Shown here piece by piece: positions 1 through 4,386 of a DNA stretch of 7,226 nt. Source of the stretch: Sphingomonas sp. GTDB lineage: Bacteria; Pseudomonadota; Alphaproteobacteria; Sphingomonadales; Sphingomonadaceae. Below the pieces are notes generated by a model. That model made no database searches. It was given only the letters and a program-made list of their open reading frames with translations, and was not told the origin of the DNA. Every line of letters begins with the position of its first letter. The stretch's first letter is position 1. The DNA is taken from NCBI GenBank assembly GCA_021154945.1, contig JAJNQF010000171.1, forward strand, positions 1 to 7,226, in the 5' to 3' direction. Both the position numbers and the translations under genes were made by a program.

Positions 1-19
1 ACAATCTACGGACGGTTTA

Positions 20-36
20 GCGAGCGGGTCGCTCGC
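20..36 (-). terminator. Hairpin just downstream of the NUDIX gene
   Basis: GCGAGC (20-25) and GCTCGC (31-36) form a 6-bp stem with a 5-nt loop, starting three bases after the NUDIX stop codon on the minus strand. It is followed by TAAACC rather than a T run, so it is at best a weak or Rho-assisted terminator for the four-gene operon. Only 19 bases lie beyond it in the window. Confidence 0.35.
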
Positions 37-38
37 CG

Positions 39-542
39 CTAGAGAATCGATCCCGCCAGGATCAGCAGCATCTTGGTGTCGATCGCCACGCCCGCCGCCC
101 GCTTCTCCGCCACGAACGCCGGCACGTCCGCCAGCGCCACCCGGTGCACGATGATGTTCTCGCCACCATCGCCGCCACCCTCGCCAATCTTCGTCAGCCC
201 GGTAGCGCGCACCAGCGTGAAGCATTCGGACGTCATTCCCGGTGACGAGTAGAACACCCCTAAATCTTCGATCGCGTCCGCGCGGTAGCCGGTTTCCTCC
301 TCCAGTTCGCGCCCGGCCGCGACCGCGACGCTCTCGCCCGCGGTTTCGTCACCGACCAAGCCGGCCGGTAGCTCGAGGCACGCCCGCCCTAGCGGCACGC
401 GGAACTGCTCCACCAGGATCACGTCGCCGTCGTCGATCGCGACGATCACCGCCGCCCCGATCTCGCCCTGGCGTGCGGCGAATTCCCACGTGCCTTCGGT
501 TTGCACGGTCAGGAATTTGCCTGCCCATACGGTCTTGCTCAT
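39..542 (-). CDS. NUDIX hydrolase, ADP-ribose pyrophosphatase-like
   Basis: A 167-residue cytoplasmic hydrolase predicted to cleave a nucleoside diphosphate linked to another moiety, most likely ADP-ribose to AMP and ribose 5-phosphate. The NUDIX box is complete: G64, E70 and R78-E79-L80-x-E82-E83-x-G85-Y86 match Gx5Ex7REUxEExGU, which binds the catalytic Mg2+. A proline, P101 in SSPGMTSE, lies 15 residues after the box, as is typical of the ADP-ribose pyrophosphatase subgroup. The length is slightly short for that group. The frame stays open far upstream (to 992), but that part is Arg/Gly-rich shadow of the neighbouring gene. The start at 542 is preferred because its ATG overlaps the previous gene's TGA as ATGA, giving translational coupling, and because family homology begins there. 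It is the last gene of the lemA operon. Exact substrate is not provable from sequence. Confidence 0.92.
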   Translation of the reverse strand: MSKTVWAGKFLTVQTEGTWEFAARQGEIGAAVIVAIDDGDVILVEQFRVPLGRACLELPAGLVGDETAGESVAVAAGRELEEETGYRADAIEDLGVFYSSPGMTSECFTLVRATGLTKIGEGGGDGGENIIVHRVALADVPAFVAEKRAAGVAIDTKMLLILAGSIL

Positions 543-1210
543 AGTTCGATCAGCCTGTCGGGAAGTTCGTTGAACGGCGCACCGGTCCGCGGGAAATGCT
601 CGGCGAGCACCGCTCCGATCTGCGCGACCGCGTCCGCCATGCCGTCGGCGGGGCGATCGTCGCGGACGCCGGCGAGAACCGCCGCCATCGCCGCACCCCA
701 GGTCTCGTTCGGCACGCGCGAGTGGATCGCGTCGTCGGCGATGATCTCGGCGCGATGCTCGGCCAGCGACAGGTACAGCAGCACCCCGGTCGAGCCCTTG
801 GTGCGCTTCTCGGCCCCCGCACGGAACAGCAGCAAAGCCCGCCGCCGCACGCGTCGCGCCTTGGTTGCACCCGGCGTGAGCGCCACCCTCACCGACGTCG
901 CCGCCAACACCAGCCGCACCGCCAAAAACACCAGAGTCACCAGCACCAGCGCGATCGCATACAGCGCGCCCTGCGGTGCCGACTGCGCCCACGGATCGAC
1001 CAGCCGCGCGTAGATATGGTCCGCCGCGACCGGGTGGAACGCGAGCAGCGCCAGCGTCAGCAGCATCGCCAGTACCGCCCAGTGCAGGGACACGTCGTGA
1101 TACGCATCCGACTGCCGCGCGACGATCGTGACGATCTCGCCGGTCGTAGCGGTCTCCGCCTGCGTGACCGCCGCGGTGACGCGGTCGTGATCGGTTTCGC
1201 TCAGCCGCAT
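539..1210 (-). CDS. TPM-domain membrane protein (second TPM gene)
   Basis: A 223-residue protein of the TPM (TLP18.3/Psb32/MOLO-1) fold, of the short membrane-anchored type found next to LemA and YgcG-like proteins. Residues 1-35 (LSETDHDRV, TGEIVTIVARQSDAY) form the first part of the domain. Two transmembrane helices follow, near 42-59 and 81-104, then a basic stretch (KARRVRRRA). The domain core is residues 125-165, with TGVLLYLSLAEHRAEIIAD and AIHSRVP. There is no signal peptide. The start ATG at 1210 lies one base after the stop of the upstream TPM gene, with GGGGAG eight bases before it. An in-frame upstream extension into the poly-Gly region is rejected. It ends in an ATGA overlap with the NUDIX gene. 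Related TPM proteins have been tied to membrane-protein quality control or acid-phosphatase activity; the role here is unknown. Confidence 0.85.
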   Translation of the reverse strand: MRLSETDHDRVTAAVTQAETATTGEIVTIVARQSDAYHDVSLHWAVLAMLLTLALLAFHPVAADHIYARLVDPWAQSAPQGALYAIALVLVTLVFLAVRLVLAATSVRVALTPGATKARRVRRRALLLFRAGAEKRTKGSTGVLLYLSLAEHRAEIIADDAIHSRVPNETWGAAMAAVLAGVRDDRPADGMADAVAQIGAVLAEHFPRTGAPFNELPDRLIEL

Positions 1211-1211
1211 G

Positions 1212-2093
1212 TCACCAACTCCCCGATGCGCCGCCGCCGCCGCCGGATCCACCGCCGCCGCCACCGAAACCGCCGCCGCCCCAGCCACCGCCGCTATCGC
1301 CGCCACCGCCGCCCCAGCTTCCGCCGCCGCCGCCGCCCCAGCTTCCGCCGCCGCCGCCGCCGCCACCACGGGTCATCGCGTCGGCGATGCTCCACAGCAC
1401 GATCGGCAAGGCACCGCTGCCACCGCCGCGGCTCCCGCCATCGACATACTGCTTTCCACCCGCACGCCGCGAGATCATCGTAATGACGATCGCCGCCAGC
1501 ACGATGCCGAAGAAGATCAGCCCGATCGGCACGCCGCCACCACCCGAATTCGCGCGACGATGCGTCTTGTCATACTCCGCCGCCGCCGCGGTCACCTTCG
1601 CGCGCGCCTCCGCATCGGGCAGCGCGAGCTGGTCCGCCACCGCATTCGTCCCCGCAACGATCCCGCCGGGGATATCCCCCGCCTTGAAGCGCGGCAGGAT
1701 CTGCTGGTTGATGACGACGCTCGAGAACGCGTCGGTCAGCACCGGTTCGAGCCCGTAGCCGACCTCGATCCGCACCTTCCGGTCGTTCGGCGCGACCAGC
1801 AGGATCGCGCCGTTGTTCGCATCCTTCAGCCCGACGCCCCAGCTTCGGATCAGCGCATTGCCGTAATCCTCGATCGGATAGCCTTCGAGATCGGGCACGG
1901 TCGCGACGACCAGTTGGTTGCCGGTCGCCTTTTGCAGGTCGTCGAGCCGCTTGGTCAGCGCCGCTTCCTGGTCGGGCGGGATCACGTTCGCCGCATCGAC
2001 CACGAAGCCGGTAAACTTGGGAAGCGTTTGCGCGGTCGCGGGGCTGCTTCCAAGCAGCACCGCGAACGCCAGCGTCAGGAGGTGGCGGAGCAT
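1212..2093 (-). CDS. YgcG-like TPM-domain protein with Gly-rich tail
   Basis: A 293-residue exported, membrane-anchored protein. Residues 1-21 are a signal peptide (hydrophobic LLTLAFAVLLG, cleavage expected after ATA). The TPM domain covers about 28-150, with the family marks FVVDAANVIPP, a GNQLVVATVPDLEG strand, YGNALIRSWGVG, NNGAILLVAPNDRKVRIEVGYGLE and an ILPRFKAGDIPGGI helix. A transmembrane helix spans about 188-207. The rest is low complexity: from residue 243 on it is nearly all Gly with SWGGGGGG repeats, ending ASGSW as many homologues do. The domain should therefore sit in the periplasm. It lies 10 bp after lemA and 1 bp before the second TPM gene; a short GGGG at 2097-2100 (minus strand) may serve as ribosome site. 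Family membership is clear; biochemical role is not established. Confidence 0.92.
   Translation of the reverse strand: MLRHLLTLAFAVLLGSSPATAQTLPKFTGFVVDAANVIPPDQEAALTKRLDDLQKATGNQLVVATVPDLEGYPIEDYGNALIRSWGVGLKDANNGAILLVAPNDRKVRIEVGYGLEPVLTDAFSSVVINQQILPRFKAGDIPGGIVAGTNAVADQLALPDAEARAKVTAAAAEYDKTHRRANSGGGGVPIGLIFFGIVLAAIVITMISRRAGGKQYVDGGSRGGGSGALPIVLWSIADAMTRGGGGGGGGSWGGGGGGSWGGGGGDSGGGWGGGGFGGGGGGSGGGGGASGSW
1215..1367 (-). repeat. GGN trinucleotide tract encoding the poly-Gly tail
   Basis: The 3' end of the YgcG-like gene is a run of GGN codons (CCG/CCA/CCC triplets on the plus strand) interrupted by Ser-Trp, Asp-Ser, Trp and Phe. Two SWGGGGGG units stand in tandem near residues 251-266. 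The tract is prone to slippage and gives long spurious Ala-, Pro- and Arg-rich frames on other reading frames. Confidence 0.85.
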
Positions 2094-2103
2094 GATGCCC
2101 CGA

Positions 2104-2700
2104 TCAGCTCGCGTTGCCGAAGTTCACCGTCGGTGCGGTTTCGGCACCCGGCGTGGTCGCCGCGAACGGCACCATCGGCTTGGCGCCATAGAAGATCTTC
2201 GCACCGACCGCGTCGGGGAAGGTGCGGATCTTCGTATTATACGCCTGCACCGCGCCGTTATAGTCGCGCCGTGCGATCGTGATGCGGTTCTCGGTGCCCT
2301 CCAGCTGGCTCATCAGCGTGGTGTAATTGCCCTGGCTCTTCAGCTCGGGATACGCCTCCTGGAGACGTTGCAGCGATACGCCGACGGCACCCTGGACGCG
2401 CTGATACTGCTCCATCTTCGCCGGATCGGACAGATCGGCAGGCGAAACCTGTACCGAGTTCGCGGCCGAGCGCGCCTGCGTCACCTCGACGAGGATATTC
2501 TTCTCCTGCGCGCCGGCCGCCTTCACGGTCGCGACGAGGTTGGGGATCAGGTCGGCGCGGCGCTGATAGTTGTTCTGGACGTCGGCCCAGCGCGCCTTGG
2601 CGTTTTCCTCGGCGGTCGGAACGCTGTTGATCCCGCACCCGGCCAGCGCCGATGCGAGCAGGATCGCGGCGGTACCGCGGACGATTGGGGTACGTGACAT
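2104..2700 (-). CDS. LemA family lipoprotein
   Basis: A 198-residue LemA-family protein, first gene of the operon. The N-terminus (MSRTPIVRG then AAILLASALAGC) is a lipoprotein signal with lipobox LAGC and lipidated Cys22; Gly at +2 favours outer-membrane sorting. The LemA helical-bundle domain follows: WADVQNNYQRRADLIPNLV (39-57) and the strongly conserved YPELKSQGNYTTLMSQLEGTE (117-137) leading to the ARRDYNGAVQAYNTKIRTFP helix. The start at 2700 is chosen because AGGAGA lies about six bases upstream and the signal peptide begins there; an ATG 33 bases further upstream (2733) lacks such a site and would spoil the signal. Many alphaproteobacterial LemA genes are followed by one or two TPM genes, as here, which suggests a shared envelope function. 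The molecular role is not known. Confidence 0.93.
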   Translation of the reverse strand: MSRTPIVRGTAAILLASALAGCGINSVPTAEENAKARWADVQNNYQRRADLIPNLVATVKAAGAQEKNILVEVTQARSAANSVQVSPADLSDPAKMEQYQRVQGAVGVSLQRLQEAYPELKSQGNYTTLMSQLEGTENRITIARRDYNGAVQAYNTKIRTFPDAVGAKIFYGAKPMVPFAATTPGAETAPTVNFGNAS

Positions 2701-2804
2701 CGGAGATCTCCTGAATACCTGTGTCACCCTCATAGGACAGTCCGAAGGGTTGGCGAAACCGAAATCGGTGGTTAGCCTTGGCCCGAACAGGGAAAGGAGC
2801 GGTA
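2701..2804. promoter_or_regulatory. Divergent lemA / mscL promoter region
   Basis: This spacer must carry both promoters. For lemA (minus), TTCGCC (2757-2752) and TATGAG (2734-2729) are 17 bases apart, giving a leader of about 20-25 nt. For mscL (plus), TTGGCG (2750-2755) and TAGCCT (2773-2778) are also 17 apart. The two proposed -35 boxes overlap on opposite strands, so RNA polymerase could occupy only one at a time. Both -10 boxes are weak matches. Ribosome sites are clear: AAAGGAG (2793-2799) for mscL and AGGAGA (2707-2712, minus) for lemA. Confidence 0.35.
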
Positions 2805-3275
2805 ATGCTCAAGGAATTTAAGGCCTTCATCATGCGCGGCAACGTGCTCGATCTCGCCATCGCGGTGATCATAGGCGCGGCGTTCGGCAAGATCGTGACG
2901 TCGTTGACCGACGACGTACTGATGCCGATAATCGGTAAGGTTTTCGGCGGGCTCGATTTCTCCAGCTATTTCTGGCGGATGGGCGCGGTGCCCGCGGGCT
3001 ATGTCGGCTCGCTGACCGATTACGCGGCGCTGAAGAAGGCCGGCGTCCCGCTGCTCGGTTATGGTGCGTTCGCGACGCAGCTTGTCAATTTCGTGATCGT
3101 CGCGGGTATCATCTTCATGATCCTGCGTGTCGTGAACCGGACGGCGGCGCTGATCGAGCGCGAGACGGCAAGGTTGAAGCGCGAGGAAGATGCGGTTGTC
3201 GTGGCTCCCGCGCCCGAACCGGTCGAGATCGCGCTGCTACGTGAGATCCGCGACGAACTGAAGGCGAGAGGGTGA
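2805..3275 (+). CDS. mscL: Large-conductance mechanosensitive channel MscL
   Basis: A 156-residue inner-membrane channel that opens under membrane tension to release solutes during hypo-osmotic shock. The N-terminal helix and TM1 match MscL closely: MLKEFKAFIMRGNVLDLAIA, then VIIGAAFGKIVTSLTDDVLMPIIG (21-44). TM2 is about 88-108 (ATQLVNFVIVAGIIFMILRVV), followed by a charged C-terminal helix ending EIALLREIRDELKARG, the usual cytoplasmic bundle. It is about 20 residues longer than E. coli MscL (136), mainly in the periplasmic loop (about 50-86) and the Ala/Pro linker (131-140). The start at 2805 is fixed by AAGGAG five bases upstream; a TTG further upstream (2778) is not needed. Single-gene unit, divergent from lemA and ending eight bases before a strong hairpin. 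Confidence 0.97.
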   Translation: MLKEFKAFIMRGNVLDLAIAVIIGAAFGKIVTSLTDDVLMPIIGKVFGGLDFSSYFWRMGAVPAGYVGSLTDYAALKKAGVPLLGYGAFATQLVNFVIVAGIIFMILRVVNRTAALIERETARLKREEDAVVVAPAPEPVEIALLREIRDELKARG

Positions 3276-3283
3276 CATCTTGT

Positions 3284-3306
3284 CCCTCTCCCCTGCGGGG
3301 AGAGGG
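3284..3306. terminator. Strong hairpin after mscL (REP unit head)
   Basis: CCCTCTCCCC (3284-3293) pairs perfectly with GGGGAGAGGG (3297-3306) across a 3-nt loop. It begins eight bases after the mscL stop. No T run follows, so termination, if any, would be Rho-assisted; 3'-end protection is another option. It is also the palindromic head of the first REP-like unit. Confidence 0.5.
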
Positions 3307-3395
3307 AGGGAGGAGCTGTAGGCGACGGATGGGTGAGGGGCTTGAGGCTCGGGACGTTGCATCCCAACGCCCCCTCATCCGACGCTACCGCGCCA

Positions 3396-3417
3396 CCTTC
3401 TCCCCGAGGGGAGAAGG
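3396..3417. terminator. Hairpin downstream of the Rrf2 gene (REP unit head)
   Basis: CCTTCTCCCC (3396-3405) and GGGGAGAAGG (3408-3417) form a perfect 10-bp inverted repeat (in practice an 8-9 bp stem with a 4-6 nt loop). It begins six bases after the Rrf2 stop codon on the minus strand. No T run follows. Confidence 0.45.
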
Positions 3418-3423
3418 AAAGTT

Positions 3424-3855
3424 TCACGCCGCGACCAGGTCCTCGGCGTTCGCGTCCGCCAAACTCGTCCCATCCAAGATCCGGGCAGTCTCGTCCCGAA
3501 CCCGCATCATCGCATACCGGATCGCGCAGTCTGCTTCGCTCTTGCAGTCTAGGCACGGCCGGTACGCGGTGCGGCTCACGCACGGCACCAGCGCAAGCGG
3601 CCCCTCGATGATCCGGATGATCTCGCCGAGCGAAATCAAATGGCTCGGGCGCGACAGGCGATAGCCACCCATCTTGCCGCGATGGCTGTGCAACAGACCG
3701 GACTCGCGCAGGTCGGCGAGAATTAGCTCGAGAAACTTGCGCGGCACGTTCGCCTCGGCGGCGATCCGCGTCATCGGGATCGGCGGGCCACCGGCGGGGG
3801 CGCCGCCAAGGAAGATCATCGCGCGAAGCGCGTAGCGGGAGCGCTGCGTCAACAT
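3424..3855 (-). CDS. Rrf2-family transcriptional regulator
   Basis: A 143-residue Rrf2-family DNA-binding protein. The N-terminus MLTQRSRYALRAMIFL is the typical family start. A winged helix-turn-helix covers about 27-70: MTRIAAEANVPRKFLELILADLRESGLL (28-55), then the wing HRGKMGGYRLSRP (58-70). After the dimerisation helix (LGEIIRIIEGPLALVPC) come four cysteines, C92, C101, C104 and C110, in the region where IscR, NsrR and RirA ligate an Fe-S cluster. The spacing (x8, x2, x5) differs from IscR (x5, x5), so the regulator is probably a redox or iron-sulfur sensor of another subgroup; metal binding is inferred. No Shine-Dalgarno precedes the ATG, and a -10-like CATAGC lies close upstream, so the transcript may be leaderless. 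It is divergent from ssrA. Confidence 0.93.
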   Translation of the reverse strand: MLTQRSRYALRAMIFLGGAPAGGPPIPMTRIAAEANVPRKFLELILADLRESGLLHSHRGKMGGYRLSRPSHLISLGEIIRIIEGPLALVPCVSRTAYRPCLDCKSEADCAIRYAMMRVRDETARILDGTSLADANAEDLVAA

Positions 3856-4000
3856 AATGCAGGTTGCTATGCACGCGCTTTGTGGCGAGCGGAAGGCGGT
3901 TTGGCACGCCGCATGCTAGGACATTGGCGTTTCTCGATAAAAAAGCATCGGAGCCCGGGCTTTTCATCGCGTTGCGGCGCGCCTATATCGGGCATGCCGT
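3856..4000. promoter_or_regulatory. Rrf2 / ssrA divergent intergenic region
   Basis: No protein gene is supported here. Near the Rrf2 start, TGCA (3858-3861) and TGCA (3870-3873) flank 8 bases and overlap a possible minus-strand -10 (CATAGC, 3866-3871), so this is a candidate autoregulatory operator. For ssrA (plus), TTTTCA (3961-3966) and TATATC (3984-3989) are 17 bases apart, which would start transcription near 3996, just before the acceptor piece. Both matches are only partial. The palindrome GGCATGCC (3991-3998) lies at that predicted start. Confidence 0.3.
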
Positions 4001-4090
4001 CGGGGGAATCTTCTCTTGGCGGCTATGGCGATAAACCGTGGCGTGTCATAGACACAGCGGACCCGGGGGCAGTACCCGGCGACTCCACCA
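4001..4090 (+). ncRNA. ssrA: tmRNA acceptor piece
   Basis: This part becomes the separate small RNA that carries alanine at its CCA end (4088-4090, encoded in DNA). The T-loop (4068-4074) reads GGCAGTA instead of the usual TTC-containing loop. A GTGTC/GACAC inverted repeat (4043-4047/4051-4055) lies upstream of the T-arm and may take part in the P2 pairing with the coding piece. The 5' processing site near 4001 is a guess from the candidate promoter. Confidence 0.8.
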
Positions 4091-4120
4091 CCGCCCTCTT
4101 CGCGAGAGGGGGACGATGAC
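4091..4120 (+). other. tmRNA intervening segment removed on maturation
   Basis: Thirty bases join the CCA end to the 5' G of the coding piece. They contain a hairpin, CCCTCT (4094-4099) and AGAGGG (4105-4110), with a 5-nt loop. With the acceptor stem this makes a permuted precursor that RNase P should cut at 4120/4121 and that 3' processing should trim to CCA. Confidence 0.8.
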
Positions 4121-4202
4121 GGGGTCGAACTAGGATCGACGTGTGTTCAACGACGCTATGTTTCGCTCGGAATGGGACCACCGCAACGGCCCATACACAA
4201 GT

Positions 4203-4238
4203 GCCAACGATAACGAAGCACTCGCAATTGCCGCATAA
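4203..4238 (+). other. tmRNA tag reading frame (ANDNEALAIAA)
   Basis: Codons GCC AAC GAT AAC GAA GCA CTC GCA ATT GCC GCA TAA give ANDNEALAIAA. With the alanine carried by tmRNA itself the added tag is A-ANDNEALAIAA. The ANDN start resembles the Caulobacter tag, and the hydrophobic IAA end matches the ClpXP-type degron (LAA in E. coli, VAA in Caulobacter). GCC at 4203 is the resume codon, preceded by ACAAGT. Confidence 0.93.
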
Positions 4239-4276
4239 CTGACGGTCTAACGACCTAAGTTATACGGACGAAAGCG

Positions 4277-4307
4277 CGGTTCGGGCCACACCGGGCAACA
4301 GAAGTGG
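4277..4307 (+). other. tmRNA pseudoknot, first downstream copy
   Basis: H-type pseudoknot: stem 1 CGGT (4277-4280) with ACCG (4290-4293); stem 2 CCAC (4286-4289) with GTGG (4304-4307). Loop 1 is 5 nt, there is no base between the stems, and loop 3 is GGCAACAGAA (4294-4303). The pairing was found by eye. Confidence 0.7.
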
Positions 4308-4314
4308 AAACCGG

Positions 4315-4348
4315 CGGTACGGGGAGCACCGAGCAACAGAAGCTCCCC
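4315..4348 (+). other. tmRNA pseudoknot, second downstream copy
   Basis: H-type pseudoknot: stem 1 CGGT (4315-4318) with ACCG (4328-4331); stem 2 GGGGAGC (4321-4327) with GCTCCCC (4342-4348), 7 bp. Loop 1 is 2 nt and loop 3 is AGCAACAGAA (4332-4341), one base different from loop 3 of the first copy. Stem 1 is identical in both. Confidence 0.78.
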
Positions 4349-4386
4349 ACTTTCCGGATCATGCAGCCTGATTCACGCGGCCTCGA

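Larger units (their letters stand above)
3284..3417. repeat. Inverted pair of REP-like palindromic units
   Basis: Two similar units of about 50 bp face each other between the convergent mscL and rrf2 genes. Unit 1 (about 3284-3340, plus) has the CCCTCTCCCC/GGGGAGAGGG hairpin and ends GGCGACGGATGGGTGAGGGG. Unit 2, read on the minus strand from 3417 to about 3370, has a CCTTCTCCCC/GGGGAGAAGG hairpin and ends GCGTCGGATGAGGGGG. The hairpin, the spacer length (about 25-30 nt) and the GGATG..GAGGGG tail are shared, with differences. About 30 nt separate the units. This is the architecture of a bacterial interspersed mosaic element and may terminate both genes. Genome-wide copy number cannot be seen here. 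Confidence 0.7.
4001..4356 (+). ncRNA. ssrA: Transfer-messenger RNA, circularly permuted two-piece form
   Basis: tmRNA enters stalled ribosomes with SmpB, adds a degradation tag to the unfinished protein and frees the ribosome. The gene is permuted, as is known for alphaproteobacteria: the acceptor piece ending CGACTCC-ACCA (4080-4090) comes first, then a 30-nt intervening segment, then the coding piece starting GGGGTCGAACTAGGATCGACG (4121-4141), close to the usual tmRNA 5' end. GGGGUCG (4121-4127) pairs with CGACUCC (4080-4086) as the 7-bp acceptor stem with one G-U. The T-stem is CCGGG/CCCGG (4063-4067/4075-4079) with a 7-nt loop. The tag frame reads ANDNEALAIAA then UAA. A P5-like hairpin (TAACT 4236-4240 / AGTTA 4258-4262, with GGTC/GACC inside) contains the stop codon, and two pseudoknots follow. 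Both outer ends are estimates; the joint sites are firm. Confidence 0.93.
4121..4356 (+). ncRNA. ssrA: tmRNA coding piece
   Basis: From the mature 5' end it holds the D-like segment (GGATCGACG), a candidate PK1 just before the resume codon (CGG 4168-4170 / CCG 4181-4183 and ATGGG 4172-4176 / CCCAT 4190-4194), the tag frame, the P5-like hairpin and the two downstream pseudoknots. The 3' end is placed after the second pseudoknot, about 30 bases short of the stop codon of the convergent membrane-protein gene. Confidence 0.82.

Noticed and set aside
543..992. N-terminal extension of the NUDIX frame
   Set aside because: The extra 150 residues are Arg/Gly-rich antisense-like shadow of the TPM gene; the NUDIX fold starts at 542 and the ATGA overlap explains the start.
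1211..1369. Upstream Ala-rich extension of the second TPM gene
   Set aside because: It reads the GGN repeat of the neighbour in another frame; GGGGAG before 1210 and the family start support the shorter protein.
1231..1375. Triplet repeat tract as a possible CRISPR or satellite
   Set aside because: No spacers; the triplets are in frame and encode the Gly-rich tail.
596..2282. Overlapping plus-strand frames across the TPM/LemA genes
   Set aside because: Translations are Arg-, His- or Ala-rich with no recognisable domain, and lie opposite genes with clear families.
3902..3917. TGGCACG-N4-ATGCT on the plus strand, close to a sigma-54 promoter (GG and GC 12 bases apart)
   Set aside because: No enhancer-type activator or nitrogen-related gene is present, the only gene downstream is the housekeeping tmRNA, and GC-rich DNA yields such matches by chance. 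I cannot tell whether the organism has RpoN.
3059..3967. Minus-strand frame of 302 codons across mscL, the REP pair and the Rrf2 gene
   Set aside because: It is a shadow frame running through a repeat and opposite or over two well-supported genes.
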